Below are positions 55,901 to 63,990 of a stretch of DNA of 64,000 nt, piece by piece. The notes under the pieces are model-generated. The model ran no database searches. It was given only the letters and a program-made list of their open reading frames with translations, and had not been told where the DNA came from. Position numbers and translations under genes: made by a program. The first letter of the stretch is position 1. The number at the start of each line of letters is the position of its first letter. Source of the DNA: an uncultured Lachnospiraceae bacterium (GTDB lineage: Bacteria; Bacillota; Clostridia; Lachnospirales; Lachnospiraceae); assembly GCA_934339135.1 (NCBI GenBank), contig CAKRHP010000003.1, forward strand, positions 124,001 to 188,000. The letters are read 5' to 3'.

Positions 55901-56477
55901 TTACATGACTATTCTCAATCTTCAAGCTGCCTATACATGAAATTTCCGGTGCATGTACCGTAGCATCTGTAATTTTCAGATTCATTTGCTTACCAGATCC
56001 GTCTGGTATAGTTCCATCACCGATTCGTGTTCCAACCGTCAAACTTCCACTATTATCACTCTTTAATTCCAGCGTATGTTCCCCATTGCTTGACTTTGAT
56101 GTAATATTACCACTTACTGTATTTTCCCCGGATAACAAAACAGTAAGATCACCACCTTCAACAGTAATATGTTGAACAGACGCATTTTGGAGTACAAGCT
56201 GATTCTTCGTGCTGTCATAATACCAATTCGTTCCCTGATATATCGCAGTATCATTACTAGAAACTTTATCATCTTGAAGTTTCCCGTTACTAATAATACT
56301 ACCTATTGACGCATCTTTTCCCATTATGGACAAGGATTGTGGAATGGTTCCCACCGCAGTATCCTCCGCCTTTGCATTCATCACGCCCCAGCCGCTCACA
56401 TCCACCGCCGACAGCACCATAAGAGCCGCCATGGCTCCTGCAAATATCCGTCTTGCTCCTCGTTTTCTTCGTTTCAT
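52989..56477 (-). CDS. Large secreted GLUG-repeat surface protein
   Basis: 1162 aa. Signal peptide about 1-32 (AGAMAALMVLSAVDVSG, cleavage after NAKA). Residues about 60-330 form repetitive beta strands (possible right-handed beta helix: NSYVEAKIEQD, NSQIMACNS). A Cys-containing spacer about 340-390 is followed by at least eight GLUG repeats about 480-690 (VGGVNGYNDGGTITNCYNTG). The C-terminal ~330 residues have no named domain. Similar N-terminal and GLUG regions occur in the 43-46.7 kb protein, so the two are related. No sortase motif. ATG at 56477 with GGAGG five bases upstream. Probably an adhesin or glycan-binding protein. Confidence 0.85.
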   Translation of the reverse strand: MKRRKRGARRIFAGAMAALMVLSAVDVSGWGVMNAKAEDTAVGTIPQSLSIMGKDASIGSIISNGKLQDDKVSSNDTAIYQGTNWYYDSTKNQLVLQNASVQHITVEGGDLTVLLSGENTVSGNITSKSSNGEHTLELKSDNSGSLTVGTRIGDGTIPDGSGKQMNLKITDATVHAPEISCIGSLKIENSHVIVSSGDSASYAINAGCDISIANSYVEAKIEQDSDFAILSKKELVVSNSQIMACNSRGYENQVIYGGSFSNAVVTKQYGNNVTKSVVYGTASLIEKLTIPNNGTIVFMQGASITNQELLAVEDGANILVNGHMIEDVETTGEKHMHNTGGSVTYTWKDDNEHIKNVACKDCPIGYMTKETETHSIGENGFCTLCDAYQPAKLTTDKYDINGDDSKDAVYEISNAGQLYWFAGLVNGTLSGVAQNTSANAVLTKDIVVNKNVLKSDGTLNDGTFKEWTPIGTGETSPNVYTGTFDGRNYTISGLYFNQENSYDIGLFGCNSGKIANAGILDSYFYGASNVGGVNGYNDGGTITNCYNTGSVSGIGSVGGVSGYNYTGSITDCYNTGNVSGSQDFVGGVNGRNKGTITNCYNAGSVSGNGYVGGVNGINYTGSITDCYNIGSVSGSDDNVGGVNGYNDGGTITNSYNAGSVSGTERYVGGVNGCNKGTTTNCYNAGSVSGTGYVGGVSGENYGGTITNCYYDSTIYTGNAIGKNGSGTVTKVEGKTIDEFKTGEIAYLLSQGCTIDEVTYDGTIWGQTIGKDTYPTLGGSKVYKNATYKGCEGKPGEPVSYKYSNTEKNTYGDHPDADSDGRCDNCSAIIDGIGAKLAGYSLSLTGNIGVNFYMELSDDIVNDESAYMNFTLPNGTTSKVYVSGTHEDGSTATTDDTTVKNGVTYYVFTCEVAAKEMTSDIQAQMIGNNGEKTGKVYTYTVKEYADYILSHMSAEESDISKATIQLVKGMLNYGGAAQKYFGYKTDKLASDGLTLTGTVFNDTSIINNITNDANKAFVKCANAKVTFKSAYLSLNSTTDLCVSVQFADDVTVKEDMFAIWCNTDQISKDQYEVTKVNEENCYKITLHGVKASQLNEKYVFYVELSDTEQAVLEYGATSYAYTVMSSACDNINNIESLREVVKALYAYGSCAQVYESYKNDGNN
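54340..54900 (-). repeat. Tandem coding repeats for GLUG units
   Basis: Blocks of about 60-70 bp alternate between two types (GGTITNCYN and TGSITDCYN). The near-identity of the copies at DNA level points to recent duplication. Confidence 0.7.
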
Positions 56478-56558
56478 ATCTTCCTCCTTTTCTTTCATTG
56501 TCTATGCAACACTTATTTCCTTCGTCGGCACACACAACAAACATTGACTCCCTCTCTG

Positions 56559-57209
56559 TCACTCAGAGGTTTTTGCATAATTTAAGATCATTTCCTTGAT
56601 CCTGAGTAACTCCGGAGTATAATCCTTGTTGTCCTCTGATCCCCAGATAAATCCGCTGGCACAGTACGTACAAGCCGTCATCATTGTATGCACTGTCACA
56701 CGAAAAAATTCCTCCTTCGGAATATCCGTACGAAATGTGTGATCCTCCTTTGCTTTCTCATACATCCATTCCAGTCTCGTATCGACCGAATAAAGGGATG
56801 CATGAAACTCCTCAAGCTGCTCCTCCTTCACTCCCTCATGGGTGACATAATGGTTGAAGTTGTCATTATACTGCAATAAATCCTTGTGATGCCGGTACAT
56901 GTCGATATAACTGTCCAGCGTGAAGGTAAACCGGTCGATCGCCGGAATATCTCCAATGGATTCCAGCGGACGCTTCGCATCCAGTGCATCCAGATACTCT
57001 TTCCATTTGGCAGCACACACCGCGATCACTAACTCCAGCTTATTCGGATAATAGCGGAATAATGTCGCGCGTCCTACTCCCGCTGCCTCTGCAATCTCTC
57101 CCATACTGACCGGCTCAATTTTCTTCTCAACAAAGGTTTGGAATGCCGCATTGATAATTGCTTTTCTTCTGTGATCTTTTATACTGCTTTTTTTCTGTGT
57201 CATATTCAT
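56559..57209 (-). CDS. TetR-family transcriptional regulator
   Basis: 216 aa. The N-terminal helix-turn-helix is clear (AIINAAFQTFVEKKIEPVS, IAEAAGVGRATLFRYYPNKLEL). The C-terminal ligand domain has no recognised subfamily. AAAGGA lies eight bases before the ATG. It is divergent to the second TetR gene across a 160-bp regulatory gap, and it may control itself, the other regulator or the acyl-ligase operon. Confidence 0.9.
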   Translation of the reverse strand: MNMTQKKSSIKDHRRKAIINAAFQTFVEKKIEPVSMGEIAEAAGVGRATLFRYYPNKLELVIAVCAAKWKEYLDALDAKRPLESIGDIPAIDRFTFTLDSYIDMYRHHKDLLQYNDNFNHYVTHEGVKEEQLEEFHASLYSVDTRLEWMYEKAKEDHTFRTDIPKEEFFRVTVHTMMTACTYCASGFIWGSEDNKDYTPELLRIKEMILNYAKTSE

Positions 57210-57242
57210 AAAATAATCCTTTCCTTGATACTTCCTGTCTCA

Positions 57243-57271
57243 AGCATACAGAAAGATCCGTGTATTGTCAA
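57243..57271 (-). promoter_or_regulatory. Promoter of the first TetR gene
   Basis: On the minus strand TTGACA (57266-57271), 17-bp spacer, TATGCT (57243-57248). Confidence 0.7.
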
Positions 57272-57301
57272 CAACAATGATACGAGGTTTGAGAAAATGA
57301 T

Positions 57302-57330
57302 TTGACCAATCCGTCAACTCATGCTATGGT
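57302..57330 (+). promoter_or_regulatory. Promoter of the second TetR gene with overlapping inverted repeat
   Basis: TTGACC (57302-57307), 17-bp spacer, TATGGT (57325-57330). TTGAC and GTCAA (57302-57306, 57312-57316) form an inverted repeat across the -35 box, a plausible auto-operator. Confidence 0.6.
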
Positions 57331-57371
57331 TTCATTGTAAACTTTATGTAAAATCAAAAACGGGGGCTCTT

Positions 57372-57965
57372 ATGAATAAAAATATACAGGATGAGCGGTT
57401 TCTCGTGGCAGAGGAGGCGATCTGCCAGGCATTCTATGAAATTGCCCAAAAAAAGACACTGGAGCGGATCACAGTGTCTGATGTTATTAAAAAAGCCGGG
57501 ATCGTCCGGAGTACCTTTTATAATCATTACGAAGGAATTCCCGATCTGTTGGACGCAGTGGAGGATCAGACGATCCACCATCTCTTTACGATGATGGATC
57601 AGTTCCATGTCAAAAAACACACCCCGCAGGATAATTCTGTCATTATCCTCCGTTTTTATCAGAATTTATGCAGCTATATCCGGGAAAATCCTTTTCTGGC
57701 ACAGCTGCTTGGCAGTCCCCGCGGTGATGCATTCTTTGAGAAAACTCTGACCATGTTTCACCGGTATGTCAGAGACGCAGCCGATCTCACCGGCTCCACC
57801 GTACATTCCAGACAGGAGGTGTCTTTCGCGATCGCTTATTCCATTGGCGGAGCACTTGGCATTCTCCACAAATGGACAAAGGAGGATTTTGCAGCTCCGG
57901 CAGATACCGTTGCAAAGCTGTTGGCAGACTCCTTTTCAAAAGCCACACTCCCCTATCTGGATTGA
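57372..57965 (+). CDS. TetR-family transcriptional regulator
   Basis: 197 aa. Helix-turn-helix RITVSDVIKKAGIVRSTFYNHYEGI; the C-terminal domain resembles the TetR_C subgroup common in Firmicutes (DhaS-like). The ATG at 57372 follows GGGGG; a frame from 57321 would begin upstream of the -10 box. Its 3' end overlaps the end of the acyl-ligase gene by 13 bp, tail to tail, so regulator and operon are physically tied. Confidence 0.9.
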   Translation: MNKNIQDERFLVAEEAICQAFYEIAQKKTLERITVSDVIKKAGIVRSTFYNHYEGIPDLLDAVEDQTIHHLFTMMDQFHVKKHTPQDNSVIILRFYQNLCSYIRENPFLAQLLGSPRGDAFFEKTLTMFHRYVRDAADLTGSTVHSRQEVSFAIAYSIGGALGILHKWTKEDFAAPADTVAKLLADSFSKATLPYLD

Positions 57966-59512
57966 TCATCTGCTTCATCTATATTTACTTTTGCACGGAC
58001 AATCTTGCCCGTTGCATTGCGCACAAATGGATTTTTGCGGACAACCAGCCCCGTGATCTGACGGTAGGTTGGTTGTTTTTTGTTGTATTCATCCAGTACA
58101 TCCTGAAGTTTTTTGTGTATCATCTGTTCATCGGGTGACATCGCTTCCACAACCGCCTGCTCCGGATAAATGTGGGCAGACAGCCCCTGATCTTCCCCGG
58201 TGATGATGACTTCTCCCACCAGAGGATCCAGTCCGATCTTATTTTCTATTTCCTCCGGGGATATATTCTCTCCATTGGAAAGAATGATCAGATTTTTGAC
58301 ACGTCCGTTGATAAACAGGAATCCATCCTCATCCAGATATCCCTTGTCTCCGGTATGCAGCCAGCCTCCCCGGAGTGCCTCTTTTGTTTCCTGCGGCATT
58401 TTGTAATATCCTTTCATCACGCTGCTTCCCCGCACCAGGATCTCACCATTTTCAAAGGAAACCTCTACATTGGACAGTGGCCTTCCGATGGAGCCCGCCT
58501 TGTGGTCTTCCACGGAATTTGTACTGATCACGGGAGAGCATTCCGACATGCCATATCCCTCCAGCACCTGCACACCGTACTCCTCAAACTTTCCGATATA
58601 GAAAGGATCCAGATGTGCCCCGCCGGTAAATATGGTATGGAGAGCCGGTCCAAACACCGCTCCTGCCACAGCCTTTGGGGGAAGGGATGCATCTGCCATG
58701 CTGAGCTTTTTGTACAGTGTCTCTATCATCATCGGCACCATCAGCATCATCTCCGGCTGGAAGATGCCCATATTCCGCACCATATGCATAAAGGAATCAT
58801 TGATACAAAGCGTTGCTCCCAGGGAGAAGCCCTTGAGCCAGTCCATGACAAGACAAAATGCATGATGGATCGGAAGCACGCTCAGCACCTTCGTTCCGGG
58901 TTTGACGGAAATCGTCACGGACAATACGTTCTGTGCCAGATTTGCCTGTGTGAGCATAACGCCCTTGCTTTTGCCTGTGGTTCCGGACGTATAGATGATC
59001 GTTGCAATGTCCTCTGCCCTGACCTGCTTCTCTGGATCCTCTGCCTGTTCTCCTTCTTCCAAAAGTCGTGCTAACGGAAAGACCCTGTCTGCCGGTTCCT
59101 CTCCCTGTCCCTGAAGCATCCAGATCTGTTTCAGCTTCGGACAGGATGATAAGATCCCCGGGATCAGGGAACGATTCTTTTCACTGATAAATAATGCCTC
59201 ACTGTCCGACCTGTTTAACAGTTCTTCCAGATCTTCTGCCGGCAGTCCCGCATCTAATGGCACTGCCACACTGCCGCCGGTAATCACTGCGAGATAGCTT
59301 TCGATCCATTCCGGACTACTGCTTCCGATCAGAGCAATATGCTTTCCTTTCATCTCTTTTCCCTGCAGTCCCCGTCGGATCCTGCCGATCCGCTCCCAGA
59401 GTTCCCCATAGGTCTCTCCGCACACTTCTCGTTTTTTCAGCCACTGGACTGCTGTAACATCCCTATGTTCCCGGACACTGTTGTCCAGTATTTCTCCAAT
59501 CAGCATACTCAT
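57953..59512 (-). CDS. Acyl-AMP / acyl-CoA ligase (AMP-binding family)
   Basis: 519 aa. ANL-superfamily motifs: P loop TIIYTSGTTGKSKGVML, GYGMSECSP, LHTGDKGYLDEDGFLFINGRVKN and the C-terminal catalytic Lys in NATGKIVRAKV. It activates a carboxylic acid with ATP and passes it to CoA or to a carrier. The gene starts inside the stop of the ACP gene (ATGA overlap), so translation is coupled and the neighbouring ACP is the likely acceptor. The substrate is not readable; no signal peptide. Third gene of the condensation-domain operon. Confidence 0.93.
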   Translation of the reverse strand: MSMLIGEILDNSVREHRDVTAVQWLKKREVCGETYGELWERIGRIRRGLQGKEMKGKHIALIGSSSPEWIESYLAVITGGSVAVPLDAGLPAEDLEELLNRSDSEALFISEKNRSLIPGILSSCPKLKQIWMLQGQGEEPADRVFPLARLLEEGEQAEDPEKQVRAEDIATIIYTSGTTGKSKGVMLTQANLAQNVLSVTISVKPGTKVLSVLPIHHAFCLVMDWLKGFSLGATLCINDSFMHMVRNMGIFQPEMMLMVPMMIETLYKKLSMADASLPPKAVAGAVFGPALHTIFTGGAHLDPFYIGKFEEYGVQVLEGYGMSECSPVISTNSVEDHKAGSIGRPLSNVEVSFENGEILVRGSSVMKGYYKMPQETKEALRGGWLHTGDKGYLDEDGFLFINGRVKNLIILSNGENISPEEIENKIGLDPLVGEVIITGEDQGLSAHIYPEQAVVEAMSPDEQMIHKKLQDVLDEYNKKQPTYRQITGLVVRKNPFVRNATGKIVRAKVNIDEADDQSR

Positions 59513-59739
59513 TCCATACACTCCTTTTCCAGTAATTCCAATGCCTCGCCGATCGTCCGGACCTGCAGGGCATCTTCTTCCTCCAGCTCTATATCAAAGG
59601 TATCCTCCAGTTCTCCCAACAGAGACATAAAGTCCAGCGAGCTGAATCCCAGATCCTCCCGGAATCTTTTTTCCGGATCCATATCCTCCGGCTTTGTTTC
59701 GCAGTATCTTGCCACAATTTCTTTAAATGTCTGTTCCAT
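59509..59739 (-). CDS. Acyl carrier protein
   Basis: 76 aa from the ATG at 59739 (GGAGG eight bases upstream; a longer in-frame start at 59757 is possible). A four-helix acidic carrier with phosphopantetheine Ser S34 in DLGFSSLDFM. Asp before this Ser is replaced by Ser, a mild variation of the DSL motif. Dedicated ACP of this cluster, not the fatty-acid ACP, as no fab genes are near. Confidence 0.92.
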   Translation of the reverse strand: MEQTFKEIVARYCETKPEDMDPEKRFREDLGFSSLDFMSLLGELEDTFDIELEEEDALQVRTIGEALELLEKECME

Positions 59740-59769
59740 CGTCTCATCCTCCATCACTATGTTATTTCC

Positions 59770-61158
59770 TCAAACTTTTTCCATGATCTCTCCCAGTGTT
59801 ATTTCCGGATCTTCCATGCCGGCAAATAAAACACGCATGAGATAATAGTACATGATCTCCATATCCTTTTCGCAAAGATGTGCCGTCTGATAATGGAAGG
59901 AAAAGCATGTTCCGCCATCCGGCGTATGGGATACCGTAAGATACATCTTTTTGGTTGCCGCTCCATTGGCAAACCACCGTGCATGGGTCCTGATCCCCTC
60001 CAGATAAGGATTATCCACAGATACCGGCATCGGCTGATAGGTCAGATAACAACTCTCATACGCCGTGTGCTCCGGTGTATGATACCTGCGCTTCATTTCC
60101 TGTACGATCAGCTCCGGATCATAATTGCTGTGAAGGTATATCCGGTTCTGTACATTCTGGATCTCGTATGCCGCATCGAGAAACTCCGTATCCGGTGTCA
60201 TCACTGTACGGCACGGAAACATAATGGTCCTGCTGCCTCCCGAGGTCCATTCTGCCTTGGTGGAACGCCTGGAAATGAAATTCTGTATGGTAATGTCTTC
60301 CTGACCGTGATTAACCTTTGACAGATATGTCCTGATCCCCAAAAGCAAAAGATTGGTCACGGAAATCTGGTGTGTCTGGCAAAAATCCATCATCCTCCCG
60401 GTCGGCTCCGGCTCGAGGATATAGTCTTTGACCTGCACAAACAGGTTCTCCATCTCTATATCCGCTGCACGCAGCGTGGGATCGTTATGCTTTTTTCTCG
60501 CCCGGGCAAGCACCTCCGGACCCTGAATATCCGAATAAAGCGGTTCGCCCCATGTATCCAGCTGATCCTCCCAGAATTTTTTATCCTTTAAAAATCTCTT
60601 CTGACGTGATGCTTTTGCAAGATCCGTCCGGAGTACTTCCTCGTAGTCCGCCAGCGGTTCCGGCTTTGGTGCCTGAAAACGGTAATGCGTATACAGCTTC
60701 ATCACATCATTGATCATGACCACCAGACCACAGGAGTCGATCAGGCGGTGATCCATATGAATAAAGAAGCCTTCGTAACCTTCCGGCAGCTTCATCAGCC
60801 GGATCTCACACATAGGCACATCGTCCCCCTCAAAGGTTTCATATGCCCATCCCTGCATGATTTCATCTGCTTTTTCCATCGTCATATCAGACAGATCAAA
60901 CGTCTTCAGCTTCCGGTTGTCTCTTTTCATGATATACTGTTGTACTTCGCCGTGTTTATCCGGTCCGGTAAAACGTACTCTCATACACCCATATCTGCAG
61001 ATCTCTTCCCGAAGGCATTTTTCCAGCAATGCCATGTCCAGTTCTGCCTGTAACGATGCCACAACACTGACACCGGAAACCTGCTGGGTATGATACCGGT
61101 TGATCCAGTGATGATGCATCTTTTGAGCCGCTGTCAGCGGATAATATGTTCTCTCCAT
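59770..61158 (-). CDS. Standalone condensation-domain protein
   Basis: 462 aa, the length of one NRPS condensation (C) domain, with nothing fused. The active-site motif HHxxxDG is present as DHRLIDS (residues 136-142): the catalytic second His (H137) and the Asp (D141) are kept, while the first His is Asp and the Gly is Ser. The latch motif region SRRSTKAEW is visible. C domains and related acyltransferases join an acyl-carrier thioester to an amine or alcohol. With the ACP and ligase it should transfer an acyl group to an unknown acceptor. The ATG at 61158 follows AAGGGG. First gene of the operon. Confidence 0.85.
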   Translation of the reverse strand: MERTYYPLTAAQKMHHHWINRYHTQQVSGVSVVASLQAELDMALLEKCLREEICRYGCMRVRFTGPDKHGEVQQYIMKRDNRKLKTFDLSDMTMEKADEIMQGWAYETFEGDDVPMCEIRLMKLPEGYEGFFIHMDHRLIDSCGLVVMINDVMKLYTHYRFQAPKPEPLADYEEVLRTDLAKASRQKRFLKDKKFWEDQLDTWGEPLYSDIQGPEVLARARKKHNDPTLRAADIEMENLFVQVKDYILEPEPTGRMMDFCQTHQISVTNLLLLGIRTYLSKVNHGQEDITIQNFISRRSTKAEWTSGGSRTIMFPCRTVMTPDTEFLDAAYEIQNVQNRIYLHSNYDPELIVQEMKRRYHTPEHTAYESCYLTYQPMPVSVDNPYLEGIRTHARWFANGAATKKMYLTVSHTPDGGTCFSFHYQTAHLCEKDMEIMYYYLMRVLFAGMEDPEITLGEIMEKV

Positions 61159-61211
61159 ACAATTCCCCTTTTCCTGCCAGATCATTTATTGTTTCTGCAA
61201 GTCAGAGTAAC

Positions 61212-61240
61212 ACAATAGAAATTACATTTCTACCCTGCAA
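61212..61240 (-). promoter_or_regulatory. Promoter of the condensation/ACP/ligase operon
   Basis: On the minus strand TTGCAG (61235-61240), 17-bp spacer, TATTGT (61212-61217). Confidence 0.65.
61216..61232. promoter_or_regulatory. 17-bp palindrome between -35 and -10
   Basis: TAGAAAT-TAC-ATTTCTA, two perfect 7-bp arms, nearly filling the promoter spacer. This is a usual place for a TetR-type repressor operator; two TetR genes lie at the other end of the operon. Confidence 0.7.
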
Positions 61241-61259
61241 GACGCTTAACGGACACCAT

Positions 61260-61292
61260 AAAAAAAAGTGTCCGGAACTTACCGTACACTTT
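61260..61292 (-). terminator. Terminator of the hydrolase gene
   Basis: On the minus strand AAAGTGT-A-CGG pairs with CCG-G-ACACTTT, followed by a run of T. It separates the hydrolase/nucleotidyltransferase unit from the condensation operon. Confidence 0.8.
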
Positions 61293-61323
61293 CTCGTTTT
61301 ATGTTTGATATTTCCGGACATAT

Positions 61324-62223
61324 CTATCTTATTCCGGCTCCTGCATCATACTTTTCAAAGAATTGGAGCAGCGACTGATGATATTTTTCCCATTGCTGAA
61401 AAGCACAGCACAGATGTCTCGCCCCGCCGATGATCACAAGTCTTTTGGGAGCACGGCACATCTGATAATTTTTTACCGACTGATCCGGATGGACAAAGCC
61501 GTCCCTGGAACCATGAAAAAACAAAACCGGTCTGTGGTTGACTGCCATGGCATGTGTGGTATCTGCATCCTTCATGGAAAAATGAGCCTGAAGACGGCAC
61601 CTGACCGATAACCGCCATAACAGCACCGGAATATGAGGAAGATGAAACCAGCTTGCAGCCATGTGCTGAAACTGTGATTTCATGGATACAAATCCGCAGT
61701 CTGCAATGATCCCCTTTACATAATGAGGTAATTCCTTTCCGGATGCCATAAGCACTGCGGAGGCTCCCATGGATTTGCCAAACAGATAGATTGGAAGCCG
61801 CTTTTTGTTTCGTTTTGCCAGATACCAGCACCACCGTTTCACATCCTCCTGCTCCAAAGCTCCAAATGTGATATATCCTCCCTCACTGGCTCCACAGCTT
61901 CTCTGATCGATAAACAGCAGATTGCACCCGTGTTCATGTAAAAAACGGGCATCCGGTGCAAAGTCCCCAAATCCGCTTCCGCGGTACCCATGGGACAGAA
62001 GTATCGTGCGTACGGCATTTTCTGCCGGCAGATAGAAGGCATGCAGCTGCAGTCCGTCATGGCTTCTTACAAAACAATGCTGCATATGCTGCTCCATGCA
62101 CCACTGTTTCCCCTGCTCATACTCCTCCGGAAACCAGACACGCGGATGATTGATCTTCATTTTACGGGGTTTGAATCCTTCCCCGTTTCCTGCTTTCGTC
62201 CTTTTTTTATTTTTAACGACCAT
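61324..62223 (-). CDS. Alpha/beta hydrolase
   Basis: 299 aa from the ATG at 62223. Catalytic triad visible: Ser in GKSMGAS, Asp in HGSRDGFV, His in GGARHLCC; oxyanion region HGYRGSG. Such hydrolases cleave esters or thioesters. A GTG at 62247 would be an alternative start. It overlaps the end of the nucleotidyltransferase gene by 11 bp, so the two are co-transcribed. In the context it might release or edit the acyl product, which is inference. No clear signal peptide, though the N-terminus is basic. Confidence 0.85.
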   Translation of the reverse strand: MVVKNKKRTKAGNGEGFKPRKMKINHPRVWFPEEYEQGKQWCMEQHMQHCFVRSHDGLQLHAFYLPAENAVRTILLSHGYRGSGFGDFAPDARFLHEHGCNLLFIDQRSCGASEGGYITFGALEQEDVKRWCWYLAKRNKKRLPIYLFGKSMGASAVLMASGKELPHYVKGIIADCGFVSMKSQFQHMAASWFHLPHIPVLLWRLSVRCRLQAHFSMKDADTTHAMAVNHRPVLFFHGSRDGFVHPDQSVKNYQMCRAPKRLVIIGGARHLCCAFQQWEKYHQSLLQFFEKYDAGAGIR

Positions 62224-63454
62224 TCGAAATAAAATCACATCCGCCACCTCTCTTTCCGGATTTTTTCACAATTTTTACTTCATGCAATATCCTGCTTCTG
62301 CGCTCTTTGCAAAGGATCATCCGGAAAGCCCGGTACACCCAGTAAAACGGCAGCAGCCAGTGATGTCTTTCCAAAGCCGGACAATAATCGTAATGCTCTT
62401 TTCCCGGAAACAGCCTCTTTAATACATAAGAAGCTTTTGAAATCCTTCCGTCCTGTTTCCGGTACCGGCTCATATTGTTTAGGACTCTGCGCTCTGTCGT
62501 GCCATATGCACCGGAAGTCATATAGTAACAGAGCAGCTTTTTCTCTTCCGTTGAAAGGGCGTAGCGAAATCTCCCCGTTCCTTCCTCTGCGAGAGTATCG
62601 TTCATCCGGAACACTTTCTTGCAAAGAATCCTGTTTGCTTGTTCAAAATCAGCAATCCCCAGGATCCCGCACTGCTTGTCAATATAATGAAAATCAAGGG
62701 TATCTTCCAGCCGGTTCAGATACACATACTGATCCAGCAGAGAACGGATCCCCGTCCCGCTTCCGTCAAAGTGCTTGAAGGTATGTGTCATGATATATAC
62801 ATAGAAATCCTCATCTGTAAACCGGTATTCGAAACGATTCCCTATGGGGTGCAGACGATCTTTGATCCTATCATAATAGGTTATCCACTCATTATGATGA
62901 CCGGCTCCGTAAAGGGAAGTATGCATTTCAAAATTATAGACCGGTTCCTTTTCATAGACATCATGATTGCCCTGATCAAAGGCTTCCACCTCATAACCGC
63001 GGCTTACCATGTAATCCCGAATCTGACCGGCATATGCCTGATCAAACAAAATGTCATTGTCCGACATCTGCCGCATGCCGATGGATGGATAGAAGTCCTT
63101 TAATATCATGCCTTTTAATGGCATATGCCAGATCTCCTGCTCATCCATATAAGAAAAGATCTCCGCCCGCTCCTGATCGAACAGGATGACCTTGCGGATG
63201 GCTTTGGCAATGCTCTGTTCCCACTCTGCCGGAAGCTTCACTCCGGCCTTTTTCAGTACGGTTCCGGTCAGTGCATCCACAAAATGAGCCTTGCTGAATT
63301 GATACAGCGTCTGCAGCCTGTCTGCGTCGTATGCTTTCTGAAATGCTGCGATATAAGCCTTTGCGGGCATTTTGTCATTTACGCCACACCCCAGCAGATA
63401 AAGCAGATCACACATGATATCGGAAAGGTCAGCGTTTTTCATTTCATTTTCCAT
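62213..63454 (-). CDS. Nucleotidyltransferase-family protein (NTP_transf_5-like)
   Basis: 413 aa. The family pattern PLKGMILKDFYPSIGMRQMSDNDILF is clear, with the Asp pair of the metal site in SDNDI, followed by the long helical part. Members are found in biosynthetic clusters, among them lasso-peptide clusters, and are thought to nucleotidylate small molecules or peptides. AAAGGAG lies before the ATG. Here next to an ACP-dependent acyl pathway it may tailor the same product. Basic C-terminus. Confidence 0.8.
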   Translation of the reverse strand: MENEMKNADLSDIMCDLLYLLGCGVNDKMPAKAYIAAFQKAYDADRLQTLYQFSKAHFVDALTGTVLKKAGVKLPAEWEQSIAKAIRKVILFDQERAEIFSYMDEQEIWHMPLKGMILKDFYPSIGMRQMSDNDILFDQAYAGQIRDYMVSRGYEVEAFDQGNHDVYEKEPVYNFEMHTSLYGAGHHNEWITYYDRIKDRLHPIGNRFEYRFTDEDFYVYIMTHTFKHFDGSGTGIRSLLDQYVYLNRLEDTLDFHYIDKQCGILGIADFEQANRILCKKVFRMNDTLAEEGTGRFRYALSTEEKKLLCYYMTSGAYGTTERRVLNNMSRYRKQDGRISKASYVLKRLFPGKEHYDYCPALERHHWLLPFYWVYRAFRMILCKERRSRILHEVKIVKKSGKRGGGCDFISNGR

Positions 63455-63532
63455 GCTTTTCTCCTTTCACAGCAGTAATTCTTAACAGACCTTTTATAAT
63501 CTATTACTGTTCTTATATTTTGTAGAGTTACA

Positions 63533-63990
63533 TTACAATAATCCATCTGGATTAGGATGTGTTTTAAAGTAGATATGTAAATTAGTATGTCTCTCCAAAG
63601 AATGTAAACCTTCTTTGATATACCTCCATGATGCACCTATATTATTAGGTGCTCCATTTACAACATCTGACTCCAGAAATGCAGGAAATAAATATTCTTT
63701 TCCTATAAATTTCTCATAAAATTCATCCGCATATTCTTGCTTTAATTTTTTGTCTAAATTAATCTCATTGTACAAGGCATGATCCAGATTGCAAGACATA
63801 AAATACATTTCATATGGAAATGATTTTATCATCGTCTGATTCAATAAATATTCCAATATATCTCTCTTATGGTAAATCCAAAATCAATTTCCTTATTCCT
63901 TCTGTATATTTTTTTAAAAATATTTTCTAAAGCTGCCTTATCTGACGAACCTTCAACAATAAAAATAATCTCTTTTTTCTCTTTTGCCAT
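63533..63990 (-). pseudogene. TOPRIM-like protein with internal deletion and frameshift
   Basis: From an ATG at 63990 the frame reads KEIIFIVEGSSDKAALEN, a TOPRIM-type start (E in VEG, then SDK), and runs 45 codons to a stop. A second frame, shifted and starting near 63856, continues with MSCNLDHALYNEINLDKK, SWRYIKEGLHSLERHTNLH, as expected for the C-terminal half of the same family. The middle, including the metal-binding DxD region, is missing. Function before decay: probably an OLD/RloB-like defence-type nuclease, inferred. Confidence 0.65.
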
